Source of the DNA: Rhododendron vialii
Lineage: Eukaryota; Streptophyta; Magnoliopsida; Ericales; Ericaceae
Length of the DNA: 64,000 bases
Reading direction: 5' to 3'
Assembly (NCBI RefSeq): GCF_030253575.1
Contig: NC_080568.1
Location: 1,195,501 to 1,259,500, forward strand
Shown here: one piece after another, positions 34,691-46,316 of the stretch
Position numbering within the stretch: position 1 is the first letter of the stretch
How the letters are laid out: each line of letters opens with the position of its first letter
The notes under the pieces: generated by a model
What the model was told of the DNA's origin: nothing
Seen by the model: the letters and a program-made list of their open reading frames with translations, nothing else
Databases searched by the model: none
Made by a program: the position numbers and the translations under genes

Positions 34691-35385
34691 TAGCTTTTTG
34701 AGTAGTGCTTGTGCCAGTTTGATTTGCATTTTGATTCATGGCAGTTCAATGACAACTCGGCTCTGCTAAGTATCGTGATGTTCCTGTGGTACGCTATTGT
34801 AGTTCAAATCTCCCATTGAATTTCCTCCATGTGTATATATGTTGTTCTGCTAAAATAATCTTCTTTTCTTCTCCACCCTGATATCGTGATATTCATTGTC
34901 AAAGAGGTTAGCTTTCCTTGGAGATCCTTTAGGACTTGGGAGCAATACACCCGTTCTGAACTCAGGCGCCTAAATATTTGCGACTCTCTCTGTTTCGAAG
35001 TACAAAGCCAGCCAAACCAACAAATCATTCCTTTGTCTCGTTATATCTTGTCAACATTGTTTTGTTGCGTGCCCTGTAAATGAGGAGATGGAACAAAACC
35101 AGATCGTATGAAGGAACTCTAAGTTGCATAGTGGCCGATAATGACGAAGAAGGCGGTGGCATGGGTACGGAGGACCACAACAATGACTGTCAACGGGTAT
35201 CACTCCCTCCCTCTCTTTTTGATCTGGTTTTTTGAGGGGGGCCCTTCAACAAATTTTGTAAGGTTACAACTTTAGTTTGTTTTATATTGTGGACAATGCG
35301 GAGCAGAAACGGAAGCACTTGTGGGCTATGGTGGGCCAAGGCTCTCGCATAGTTTCGGTTTATTTATTTATTTATTTAAATCTCA
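34691..35385. other. Unassigned DNA; no gene seen
   Basis: No coding region or clear repeat can be supported. Confidence 0.4.
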
Positions 35386-35389
35386 ATAT

Positions 35390-35690
35390 GAATACTTCAA
35401 GTTCACACTAATCATGAAGTATTTTCAGAATTTGGAAAGTTTCAAACAACATTTCCAAGAATAGACCTTTATCATTTTGAGCATAATGTCGTTCGACATC
35501 CAAAATTCAAAGAATTGGAAAGTATTGCCAGGCTATGTCAATGGTTGATTGGGATTAGAAGACAACCTACTTTCTTGTTTACAAAGTGGTGGTACTTGTG
35601 TTTACTCTTCATAGTTCAGCTCCCCGTTCAGAAAATCCTAGTTCCGTCCATGAATTGTTGAGGCTGACATTTGGTTGAGAACCAAGTGCA
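35390..35690 (+). pseudogene. Possible hAT-family transposase C-terminal remnant
   Basis: One frame reads HFQE, then RIDLYHFEHNVVRHPKFKEL, ESIARLCQWLIGIRRQPTF and later a PV-containing block. This resembles the segment before the dimerisation motif in plant hAT/TTF-type transposase-derived proteins. Frameshifts break it. Recognition is by eye only. Confidence 0.4.
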
Positions 35691-36530
35691 AAGCTAATCT
35701 TACTTACAAGGCCTTGCTGATGAACTTAATGAATAAAATTGTGGTCATCTAGCTGAAAGGGGGACTGATTGTGGGGGGGAAATGACGGCCAATGACGTGT
35801 TTTGATAATTAATGCCCGCCAAGGACATTTTGTTCATTAACAAATGCTTTTAGCATGTCCTTAAAAGACATTAATTATCAAAACATGTCATGGGCCGTCA
35901 TTTTCCCAATTGTGGGTGATGAAGACGGTGCCCAAGTTGCAAAGTTCATAGCCTGCAAAAGGTTTTGTAACTTTTTTTTTGGCAACCCCCTTGGGCATGA
36001 CCATAGGGGCTCTCTACCCGCTAGTGGAATGTCCGGTTCAAGCCATAGCTACTGTCCGTGAAGACAGATTGTCACTACGGCACCATCTGGGTACAAGATG
36101 ACTTAGACTCCACCCCCATTATCGGTGAGACTCAAACCCGAGTCTCTGCTAGGGGGTGTGGTGAGCTGAGCCATCCAGGCTATCACCTTGGATGGTGTTT
36201 TGTAACTGTTCATAAGACTGTATTTGTGGTGAAGGTATTTGGAAGTATTTTTCTGCTCGACGGGTCGTTCTATTGAGCACATCCTTGGAGATTTCATTTT
36301 CCATGTTAGGAATAATATGGATACGTTATGGTTTTGGTGCTTTAATGGGTTGATGCTACCCTCAACTATTTGCTCGGCGGATTTCTGCAGATTACAAAAT
36401 GGCATCGCAAACTTTCACGTAATTGTTTCTGACTGTCGTGTATCCAGCCAAGATTTAAATAATTATGTGTTCTAGTCTAAAAGGGCAAACGTCCATTGCC
36501 ATAACTATGATTTCCAAGATCTTTTTTTTT
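35650..36530 (+). repeat. Family R2 repeat, copy 3, split by a SINE
   Basis: Matches copies 1 and 2 ('acaaggccttgctgatgaac', 'cagattacaaaatggcatcg', 'aaaagggcaaacgtcc'). The SINE at 35973-36196 interrupts it at 'gcaaaaggttttgtaactg', which is uninterrupted in the other copies. Confidence 0.7.
35973..36196 (-). mobile_element. SINE (minus orientation), 11-bp target duplication
   Basis: Read on the minus strand: 'gatagcctggatggctcagc' (A-box-like), 'cgggtttgagtctc' (B-box-like), 'cattccactagcgggtagag' and an A tail. The target duplication GTTTTGTAACT lies at 35962-35972 and 36197-36207. The body matches the SINE at 39954-40224. Confidence 0.88.
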
Positions 36531-36551
36531 TTGTCCAAGTCCAAGTGCGAT

Positions 36552-36554
<3 letters not shown>

Positions 36555-36616
<62 letters not shown>

Positions 36617-36625
36617 ATATATATG
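36555..36625. repeat. (AT)n microsatellite
   Basis: About 70 bp of alternating AT with two ATGT interruptions near the right end. Confidence 0.97.
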
Positions 36626-36629
36626 TCTA

Positions 36630-37140
36630 TGTCTCTGTTATGGAGGCATCAACATAAATAATCAACACTTACAATTAAATTTATCCATTACAAATGAAGG
36701 TGCACGAGAATGACAATAGAAAATAGTTATACCATTATGAGTTGAAGTAACCACGACAGAGTGGACCTAAGTTTAATTGAAGATGTCAATCAAACAAGTT
36801 AAGAGGTTGGCATGTGCTAGAAAAATATCAAAGAGAGCATCAAGATTGGAAGAAACCTACAAAATGTCCTTTGAAGATAAACTAAGTTGTTGAACGCATG
36901 TTGATATTGAAGAAAAAAGTGTCTCGAAATACAAAAGGCCGCGTATCAAAAGTAGCTTCGAAAAGGCATTGGCACTCTACTGCAGGGGTATAAGTGCTTT
37001 AATTTATCATCACTCTCGCTTGACTAGTGACCCTATCCACATGAAGGAGAAACAATCCTTTTCAGAACTTGACTGTGGTCTCAACTTTGTTGTGGTAACA
37101 CCAAATCAGTAGTGAGCCAGTGAACTTAAAACAAAACAAG
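36630..37140. other. Unassigned DNA; no gene seen
   Basis: No supportable coding region or repeat. Confidence 0.4.
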
Positions 37141-37440
37141 CATTAGTAGCCCTAAGAAAAAGACAGATGACAAATTCCATCAAATTCCAAAAGTATCAGA
37201 AGCGAACAAGCTACATTGGTCAGAGTACAAAACATCAATTTACGTCACGGAGCATCAAATGCAATAAATGGAAACAAAATTCCTTCTATAACACCCCTTC
37301 ATAGAGTATGACCCATGGAACCTTCCCCTTCTCCTAAGCTGAATAACTTCATCTTCCATTTGGTGGTTTCCGGGAACTCTTCTTCGATCCACTCTCCTCG
37401 CTCCTCCCGGAGACCTGCACACAAGGCATAGGGCTGTGGA
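37141..37440 (-). pseudogene. R2 tail fused to a possible terminal exon remnant
   Basis: On the minus strand, a GTGTGCAG acceptor (about 37415) is followed by the frame VSGRSEESGSKKSSRKPPNG, Arg, stop. Then come the R2-tail phrases 'cagcttaggagaaggggaag', 'gaaggggtgttatagaa' and 'ttgcatttgatgctc'. This suggests R2 repeats are the 3' end of a spliced host or transposon transcript. The protein family was not identified. Confidence 0.45.
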
Positions 37441-37552
37441 CAGCCTTACACCCCTCTGCCGATCAAGTAAGAACGTGAAGGAAAAGGGGAAAGTACTGTA
37501 ACTAGGAGAAACGGCGTACCTCTTCTAGGGTTTATCCTCTAGTACTATAGGC

Positions 37553-38582
37553 AGGATGTGGGACACAGGTACGACTTGATACAGACATGTGGATACAAAG
37601 AGTATCAGACACATGTCCTAAAAGTATCGATCTCCGATCGTGTCAATATGAACACATCTCGCTTATAATAACATGCATGCATACATCCCTTGCAATTAGA
37701 CAAATAAGGCAGGCACGCTTGCTCCCCTAGTAAAGCGTGCGTGGCACTCGCCCATGACGTCACCCATAACCACTACGGTCATGCTTACTCCAAACAATAT
37801 TTGAAATCTATAATACAAACGAAGTGTTTGGAAGAGATATGTCATTCTTCAGACATTCAATCACATGCTTATACCCTAGCTGTAGAAGCACTGAGGGCAC
37901 AGGACGAGCATCACCGTCTAGCGGGACTAGGTGTTTCCCACCCCGCACCAACACAGGATGTCACATGTTAGGAGGAGGTCCATCACAGCTACAAAGAGCT
38001 GGAGGCAGCAACCAACAGGGGAACATGACGTCAATGTTGTAGAAGATGTGGACGAGATCCAAGCAGTGGAGGGGCAGGTAAAGGAGAGGTTAGCGGAGAA
38101 ATCACAGGTAGAGGAGGAGTCACAGGTAGAGAGGATTATAGATATGGAGGATGGGGGCCAATTAGGTGAGAGTGGGGCCTATACGTTATACGGAGGGGGC
38201 ACCCAGCGAGCAGAAGGGGTAACTCAGGTTAGGAACGCCAATCAACCCATTTCATGGCCCTCCGATTCCATTGTGGCCCAAAGTTGGGTGATTTCACTAA
38301 TGGATGCTTTTGATTGGGGATCTAAACATCTATCCCCTTTGGAATTCCCTTCATTATTACCCGTCCAAGTGTTTGACAATTTAGTACTTTCTGCGTCTAA
38401 AATCCTCCATAAGGAGCCCAATTGTGTTACCGTTGACGGGTTGGGTGCCCATTCAAGCATTGTGGTGGTTGGGGACATTCACGGGCAGTTGCATGACTTG
38501 CTTTTTCTGCTACAGAATGCGGGTTTTCCAACAGATAACAATGTTTTTGTTTTTAATAGAGATTACGTGGATAGGGGGGCTT
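37553..38582 (+). pseudogene. PP7-type phosphatase fragment, left arm of a palindrome
   Basis: An open frame to 38620 reads PISWPSDSIVAQSWVISLMD, then FDWGSKHLSPLEFPSLLPVQ, then VVVGDIHGQLHDLLFLLQNA and FVFNRDYVDRGAWG. These are the N-terminal and first catalytic motifs of plant PP7/PP7-like Ser/Thr phosphatases (PPP family). The second metal-site motif GDYVDRG has become RDYVDRG, and the frame ends soon after at the palindrome centre, so most of the catalytic domain is missing. Non-coding flank from 37553 is also part of the arm. It is not a working enzyme. Confidence 0.75.
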
Positions 38583-38618
38583 GGGGTTTTGGGACAATCT
38601 GCATAAAACAAAAACTCT

Positions 38619-39710
38619 AAGCCCCCTATCCACGTAACCTCCATTAAAAACAAAAATCATGTTATCCGCCGGAAAACCCACATTCTGTATCAGGCAAATC
38701 AATTCATACAACTGCCCGTGAACGTCCACAACCACTACAACGCTCGAATTGGCACCCAAGCTGTCAACGGTAACACAATTGGCTCTTTATGGAGGATTTA
38801 AGACGCCGAAAATACCATATTATCAAACACGTGGACAAGTAACAATAAAGGAACAAGTAACAATAAAGGAAACTTCGAAAGGGCTAAATGTCTAAATCCT
38901 CAATCAAAAGTGTCCATCGGTGAAGTCACACAACTTTGGGTCACAAGGAAATCAGAGGGTCGTGAGATGGGTTGACCGGCATTCCCAACCCGAGTTACCC
39001 ATTCTGCTCCCTGAGTGCCCCCTCCGTTTAACGTATAGGCCTCATTACCACCTAATTGGCCCCCATCCTCCATCTCTATAATCCTCTCCACTCCTCATCT
39101 ACCTCTGATTCCTCAGCCAACCCCTCCTCTACTTGCCCCTTCATTGCCAAGACCTCGTTCACATCTTCTACAACATTGATGTCATGTTTCCCTCTTCTAC
39201 CTATGTTGTTGTCTCCTGCTCTTCGTAGCTGTGATTGACCTCCTCCTGACATGTGAGGTCCTGCGCTGGTAGGGGTGGGAAACACCTAGTCTCGCCAGAC
39301 GATGATGCTCGTCATGTGCCCTCAGCACTTCTACAACTAGGGTATAAGGATGTAACTGAACATCTAAAGAACAACATCTCTCTTCCAAACACTTCATCTA
39401 TATTATAAGTTTGAACTATTGGTTGGAGTGAACACAATGCCATAACCGAAGTGGTTATGAGTGACGTCATCGGCGTGTGCCACACACGCCTTACTAGGGG
39501 AGCTAGTATGTCTGCCTCGCACGCCTTACTAGGGGAGCTAGTACGCTTGTCTTGTCTAATTACAAGGGATGTAAAGCTGAGAAGCACGAAAACTTCAAAG
39601 AAGGTGACGTATTCATATTGACATGACCGGAGATTGATACTTTTAGGACATAGGTTTGATACTCTTCGTATCCAAATGTCTGTATCAAGTCGTACCCGTG
39701 TCCTATATCC
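38619..39710 (-). pseudogene. PP7-type phosphatase fragment, right arm of a palindrome
   Basis: An inverted copy of 37553-38582 separated by a 36-nt spacer. On the minus strand it reads SSVVVVVDVHGQLYELICL and FVFNGGYVDRG, then ...RIIEMEDGGQLGGNEAYTLN and PTSAGPHMSGGG... in several frames. GDIHG has become VDVHG and the metal-binding Asp of GDYVDRG has become Gly, different lesions from the left arm. An extra ~45-bp duplication (gccttactaggggagctagt) lies near 39485-39545. Confidence 0.75.
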
Positions 39711-39953
39711 ATATCCATGCTTCTTAGAAACCATGCTTTGAGGGAATTAAGCCAACTCTCTGGTTGCAATCATTATATCTACTGTCACACACTAATTCAT
39801 TGTATGTGAACATAAATTCAATTTATGCTTCAGCTTATTGTGCTTTGTTCATAGTTTGTTGTTTCCATGTGTTTTCCATACTTAATACTGCTGATAGGAA
39901 CCTTAAATTGGCAAAATGACATGAAATACAAGGAATTAAGAATGTAAAGAACT

Positions 39954-40224
39954 ATCACCGATGGTAGTAGCCTCGTTGGTTGGGCCTCCCCCTTTCCGTA
40001 GGCAGGACTCGGTTTTGAGTCTTGCAAGTGGCATGGGATTGGGGACTTTGTGCTTCCACCAACGTGTATCTAGGTAGTGCCGTGGTGACAGCATGTTCTC
40101 ACGGATAATAACTATGGCTCAACCAGACATTCCACTGGCGGGTAGGGAGCCTCTATGGTCACACCCAATGGGAGTTGTTACGCTGATTGCCCCCTCCCAC
40201 CCTTTTACCCAATCAAAAAAAAAA
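39954..40224 (+). mobile_element. SINE with perfect 16-bp target duplication
   Basis: AAGAATGTAAAGAACT occurs at 39938-39953 and 40225-40240. The element carries 'tagcctcgttggttgggcc' (A-box-like), 'ggttttgagtcttg' (B-box-like), the body phrase 'gacattccactggcgggtag', and an A12 tail. It is the same family as 35973-36196. Confidence 0.93.
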
Positions 40225-40299
40225 AAGAATGTAAAGAACTGAATTAGTAATTGAAATTTGAATGTGACCCACCAAAGAAGAGATTAGGTGATTTCATCC

Positions 40300-40400
40300 T
40301 CCTCCTTCAGGTGTGGGCATGGGAGAGGTTACCATATATTTCTCCACGTCGTTTGGGAAAGTTGCAGATACGGTATTGTCGTACCACATGAGTCGCAACC
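40300..40400 (+). pseudogene. Plant mobile domain (PMD) remnant
   Basis: After a CTTCAG acceptor-like site the frame reads QVWAWERLPYISPRRLGKLQ and then IRYCRTT-stop. The (L)LQ.WAWERLP motif is a hallmark of the plant mobile domain found in MAIL1-like proteins and in transposons. Only about 35 residues are preserved. Confidence 0.5.
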
Positions 40401-43090
40401 AGCACCACTGAAAATATGTCATGCCAACTGCAAAAATTGATGTTCATTATGCGAAATCATACAAGGCTCGTGCTTGGTACCTTAACCAACAAATAAATGG
40501 ATATGTGTGTGTGTAAATAACTCCATAATGACGTACTTCTTAAACTAAGACAAGTTTAATATTTTATTTATTGTTCATACCATGCAATGAGAGGATCCGG
40601 TTGCACTGGAAGAAGGTGACATCGCAGTGGAGCCATAAACGGAAACCTTTCCCACACCCAAACCTGGAAGAGGATGAGGCAACCCCCCTATCTCGTGTGT
40701 GGTCGGAACAGTAGCGCGGCGCAAGACCCTCTACAACCAAGCCAGTGCTCCACTCCCTTAGCCATACTGTCCTGCCACGTCTAATAGTGGCAAAAACAAA
40801 ACATTAGGGGGAGATATTGGAACGACTTGTCTAAAAAATACTCCCTTCCATAAGATGCAAAATATGAGCCCTGTCATGTATCCTTTGCGTGACAAGTGTA
40901 AATTTCTACCTGTTACATAAGATAACTTCTTAAATACACGCTAGGAAACAAGTCTAATTATGAAAACAAAATACTTTGGTTCTCTATCTTAATGCAATCT
41001 AAAATACCACAAGTACTTTAATTACCTGATACTCCAAGTACATTCCTGTGACTTTGCCCCCATGTAACCTATTGCACTCCTTAGGCCAGCTATAGTCTGT
41101 TCTCCTTGTAATTGGCATACCGTTAACTCTCAGCCCCAATTGGATGCTTACATCCTATACGACATGTGGAACGTGTGCATCTCAGGTCGCCAATGCTCTA
41201 CCAATGCTGTTATGAGATGCCAATCGGGTTGTATAAAAGGGACCTACAAAGACTTATCTAAAAGCTGCCTCGCAGCGTTGATAAGTTAGAGCCATTGAGT
41301 CTTCCGGCCCTAGAATTTCAATAACACAAATAAATAATCAAATAAAAATACATTTATCAATAACCATGATTATCTAAAGCAATGCATACATTTAAATCTC
41401 ACACTACTGTTGATCAGTGTGACGCCTGTCGTGTCAAAACAATCATTGCCTGCATAACATTCAAGTCAATCAATTTTAGAACAATAATAGCTATTCAATG
41501 CTAGGTTTACATGCCAAATTGCCACATAAACCCTCAAAACAATTTGTCATCCCTATATTTGAAGCAAATATTGGAGATGCTCTTAGACTCTATCTAGGAA
41601 CAGTCATGTTAAAAAGTTGGTCACGAGTCCATGTGTCCCAAACCTTGTCTTTAAGATCAGCCCTTGGATCGATGCGACATTTCTTCCAAAACTGTGTTTA
41701 TGAATTTGTTGGCACCAGGGAGGAAACTGCGTGCCGATTCGACGTGGTTGAAGAGATGCAACTTAGGACACACGAACAACAGCCAATTTTTGAAGTATGC
41801 CATATGGGGAAGTTACCATAATGGGATACATATCTTGTATTCTTTTCTGAATCCTATGTACTGCATCGAGATACACATCGGCTACTGCTTATTGTAAGAT
41901 ACGTAAACAAGAGTACATACACGTTTCAAAGAATACTTATTCCCAATCTAACATGCAAGATGTACTGCATATGTTAAAAAATGAACTTCGACGAAAATAT
42001 TTTTAAGTAATCAACCACAAAACATGATCCAGCAACAAAATTTATGGTGTCATGTATGGCGTAATGAAAGGTATCACAATCAAAGAAATTAAGCCTAAGA
42101 AATATTTAGAGATACGTATCTATTTTACCACTAAACGTACCGAATCCTAAGACACATATTGTATGCGTATCATAAGATTTCCTTTACTTAAGATACGCAT
42201 CGGATTGCAGATTGTATCGAATCACACGATGCTTGTCTTGATTTGTAAAATTTAGGCAACACATGATATAGGAGCAAGACAAATTTTGAAGTATCTGCGT
42301 TTTATAGGTTATTCAATACTTATGGTTGGGATAGAGTGTAACGACATGATATCACCGCAAGCTTTCCATAGTAAGGCATTAAAACGAACTAGTGTGGGCA
42401 GCTAGGCAAGTAAATTGAAATGTAGAGGAGAACAGAATTAATCAAAGACAATTTATACCATTTTCTCAAATCAGCAGCCTAGGCGACCAATGAATCGGCG
42501 CATGTGACATTGATACATACGGGTCATCGCGATGCATAACACCATCATATGTCTCACCCTGAACAATGTGATATCCCCGATTATCCCACATGGCGATTGA
42601 CGCTCCGTGGGTCTGCGCCCAATCATTCGCTCCCCCTCTCAAATCAACACCGTGGGGTGCATCAAATGACCAAGAAGAGGATGGAAGACAGTGGCGTCGA
42701 GGTGCTCTCTGCAGCTCTTGTTTGGAAATTGAGGAAAGTAGGAAAAAGTGAGAGAAAGGAAAATGAGGGGAAATGGGATGATAATAAGAGGAAAATTGTA
42801 CTATTCATAATTCTAGAACCAATTCTAAATCCTTCTATTTTCTCTACTCTTTTCCTCCCAACCAAACAATGGGGGAGATTTTTTTTTAATCTTCTCTTCC
42901 TTTCCTTTCTCATATTTTCCGGAAGTTCCAAACAAATCGTAAACAATAACCGTTCCAAAATCATCCTAATAGAATATCGGTCCCCTACCAATAATTCTAA
43001 ACAAATTCGAATATTGATACATATTTCACGAATATTAATACAATTTCACATATAGCAAGATATTTTTTTCAAATATCAATGCATATTTTA
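40401..43090. other. Long unassigned region; no supported gene
   Basis: Frames at 41498-41821 (107 codons) and 42549-43055 (168 codons) have no recognisable domains or splice context. Scattered PMD/transposon debris is possible. Confidence 0.4.
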
Positions 43091-44040
43091 CATATTATTC
43101 TCCGCCTTAGTGCGGATGTTAGCATTTTCTATAGGTTTACGATCGCAAGACTAATCTGATGCTGTTTCGGTCACAAGGAACCTGCTTTTTGAAGACGGGA
43201 GTTTGTAACAAAAAGAAAAATGATGAATATGACGTCGTTTTGGTAATTTTCAACACACGTTTTGAAGATGGGAGGTTGGTTAAAAAAAAGCAGAGCTGAC
43301 GACGACGTTTGGATCCTATTTTGATCAATAAGTCAAAATTATGACTTATTGGTTTGTCTTTAATTATTGAAAAGAAAATCGCACTTGTTAGTTTTATGTA
43401 TCAATTTTTTTTTTTTGACTTACAGATTCGTCTTGAACGAGAAAAATTGAAAAAGTAAAAAATTACTATTGAAACCCATAAATTTTTGAATAAAGACAAA
43501 AATAATTAAAAAAGTCTAAAAATTTAAAATTTGTTCATAATTTTTACTTTTTCAATTTCTTTCGTCAAGTCGAATCATTAAGCACAAAAATTCAACGCAA
43601 AACTAACAAATACGTAAAAAATTTGAATAAAAATGAAAAAAATAAATCGCTCAACTTTTTAATCCAAAACAAGTAAGCTCGATCACATCAGTAAGAAAGA
43701 GCAGAGCCCCATTGTTTTTGTTTTTGTTGTGGCCCTTCCTTCTTTGTGAGCCATTGGTTTTCCCTATTTCATATTATATCATTTCCCCATACCTGTCTAT
43801 TATTATTGTTATTAAAATGAAGGAATTTGACTTCTTTGCACAAAGCCTAAGTCAAACTTGGGTTCTTGATCGATGCCCCTTCTTCCCATGCATGGTCCTG
43901 ATATCACATTTCAGGAATAGGCGGCCTATTACAACACTTGGATATTTTTAATTGTGGCATGTAAAGCGAAGTCGGTTGATTGAATTAATTGAGTGCATCT
44001 TAGGTTTGGAGTTTGAGAATATAGAGAAATGTCGAAAGTC
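43091..44040. other. Unassigned AT-rich DNA; no gene seen
   Basis: No supportable coding region. Confidence 0.4.
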
Positions 44041-44041
44041 A

Positions 44042-44690
44042 ATTTGACCGACGTCTAACCTCCTGAAAGACAAAAACGAAAAAAAGTTATATACTCCGAA
44101 AGAAAGTATCAAAACCCGTCGTCTCCCATTATCTAGCTAAAACCCACTATCATGTACTAAAACACGGAGTTGAAAAAAATTGGTATAGTATTCTGTGTAT
44201 ACTACTACTATTTATTAAAACATGCCTCACCAAACATTACATGCCTTGCATGCAAGCTTACTATGGTTTTTTTTTTTTTTTTTTTGTGCTCAATAAAAGT
44301 GCGGAGGATCATAAGGATTTCGGGGCAGACCTTGCGAGGGACCAAGCACCAAAAAGTTTGACTAATGTCTAACCACCTGAAAGACGAAAAATTATATACT
44401 CCGAAACAAAGTATCGGAACCCATCGTCTCCCACTATCGATCCCTGGAACCCACTATCATGTAGTATAACACAGAGTTGACAAAAATTGGCATAGTATTT
44501 TTTTGTATACTATTTATTAAAACACGCCTCGCCAAACATTACATACTTTGATTTTTTTTTTTTTTTTTTGTGCTCAAAAAAAGTGTGGAGGAACTGACCG
44601 GCTATAGCAACTGCATGCTCTCGCCATGATTATAAGGATTCCAGATCCGAGGTAGACCTCGCGAGGGACCAAGCACCAAAAAGTTACTAA
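44042..44690. repeat. ~315-bp tandem duplication ending in poly-T modules
   Basis: Unit 1 (about 44042-44356) and unit 2 (about 44357-44690) share 'tatactccgaaa.aaagtat', 'cccactatcatgta', 'tatttattaaaaca.gcctc', a T-run, 'tgtgctca' and 'gagggaccaagcaccaaaaa'. The T-run plus adjoining sequence may be the tail of a minus-strand retroposon duplicated with its flank. Confidence 0.8.
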
Positions 44691-44769
44691 TTTCTATCGT
44701 TCCACGGAGGGCTACCGGATCAGAGGCCACCACTGGGCTAGTTAGTTGGCGTCCAAATTAAGGCACGTT

Positions 44770-45390
44770 TTTATACGACTTTTACACATGGAGGGAGAGA
44801 GAGAGAGAATATGAAAACAAGCAAAGTTGAGAGTTTTAGGAGGACAAGCAAAAGCAAATGTCAAAAAGTCTATGCTTTGACATTATACATGGACAGAATA
44901 ATAGACAATTGCCATCTTTTTATGTAATTATGCAAAAAGACAGATCTGTAATGGAAAAGCTCATTAGACTTTGCATTGCTCCAATGTCCTTTTTCTACCT
45001 CCAAGAAATAAGCAGTACTCCATATTTTTTTTCTTTTTCATTTGTCAGGAGCCGGTTAAAGCCGGAACAATTGCTTCATACGGACTGATCCTAAAAGAGT
45101 CCGTCAAACGGCTGCTACGTTTTTTCCTCCCTTCTCTCTCTTTCTAATTTTATTTAAAAAATAAATAAAATTGTAAGAATTTAGGATTGGATGTTTGGAC
45201 TTTGGAGTATTTTGAGCCCAACTACATTTGCTTATAGTATCGTATAGATGTGCAAATATGGTGGTCAAGTCCTTAACATTTAAGGGTCTGCTCTGTCTTA
45301 AGATATTGAGAGAGGCGGGGTAGAAATTTGAGTACTTTCCTATTCTCTCTCTCCACTTCCTTCAACCGACTAAGTGGAGAAGTCCATCTT
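44770..45390. other. Unassigned DNA; no gene seen
   Basis: No supportable coding region or repeat beyond short low-complexity runs. Confidence 0.4.
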
Positions 45391-45393
45391 TTA

Positions 45394-45706
45394 GTGCATC
45401 TCCACCTGGCCAACCTTAACTCTTATTTTACGCAAACTCAAATTTTGAAGTAAAACCATCTTAAAATCTACCCCACCGACTCAAATATATACCAAATTGA
45501 ATGATACTAAAAATTTCATCAAATCGAAGGAAGACTCAAGTCTTTACTCATATTTTGCAAGATAATTTCCAAATTTATAACTATGTCGTTAATGAAGCTT
45601 TTACTCAAATTTATGCTTATTTGAGTTTTCTCATTGGAGTAATTCATATTCAAATGAAGCTTTACTCAAATTTGAGCTAAAATATAAGTTAGGGTTGGCC
45701 ATGCTC
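45394..45706. mobile_element. PIF/Harbinger-type (Tourist-like) MITE
   Basis: A 313-bp non-coding element with related inverted ends (GTGCATCTCCACCTGGCCAA; GAGCATGGCCAACCCTAAC read from the right) and inner 'ctcaaattt..agtaaa' repeats. It is flanked by TTA on both sides (45391-45393 and 45707-45709), the target duplication of this superfamily. Confidence 0.75.
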
Positions 45707-46184
45707 TTATACACCCTTAGTCACATAATCCTTGAGAATTAATGCATGTCCTCCATTCTCGCTCTCAATCATTGCTCTCCGTTTGAGTTGTCGCAAAATA
45801 TTTTAGTAGTTTGAGATGTTTATTATCAAAGTCGCTTTCAGACTCGCACCCCGCTCACGCAAACACGTGATGCGAACTATGTGACTTTACTATCTCAGAA
45901 ACAGTAGAAACTCGATCGTTACTTGAATGGACAAAACTCTAGTTATTGAGTTCTGGTTTTACACCTCTAAAGTTGGGTGAGACCATGATCGACGTAGTGA
46001 ATCTTTAAAGGTGGATTTCTGTGGCAATTTCTTCAACACGCCAAAATACCCATTTTTACGTGTCTATATAATCCTTGTTAGATTTTCACATCTAGCCACC
46101 CAAGAAAAGTTAATATAACCGATCGAGAAGTTCCCCGTGGTAACTAATTTTAAGAAATTTATTGAACTAAAAACTAGCACAACT

Positions 46185-46316
46185 GGTTCAACATCGGCGT
46201 TGAGCAGCTTTTCTTATTTTGTTTTGTTGTTTCTGTTGTATTTTGTATGGTTGTTGTAGTTATACATTATTTTTCGTATTAATATAACTGAAATGATCTT
46301 ACTTGTCGGGAAAAAA
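46185..46316 (+). mobile_element. 5'-truncated LINE 3' end with 16-bp target duplication
   Basis: AAAAACTAGCACAACT occurs at 46169-46184 and 46317-46332. The 132-bp insert ends 'cgtattaatataactgaaatgatctt...' plus an A tail, like plant L1-type 3' UTRs. Confidence 0.85.

Noticed and set aside
37931-38620. The 229-codon open frame of the left palindrome arm as a working PP7 gene
   Set aside because: It ends at the palindrome centre after only the first two catalytic motifs, and the second motif is altered.
41498-41821. 107-codon frame as a gene
   Set aside because: No family resemblance; likely a chance frame within transposon debris.
42549-43055. 168-codon forward frame as a gene
   Set aside because: Composition drifts into low-complexity Lys/Phe/Ile-rich sequence, with no known motif and no transcript signals.
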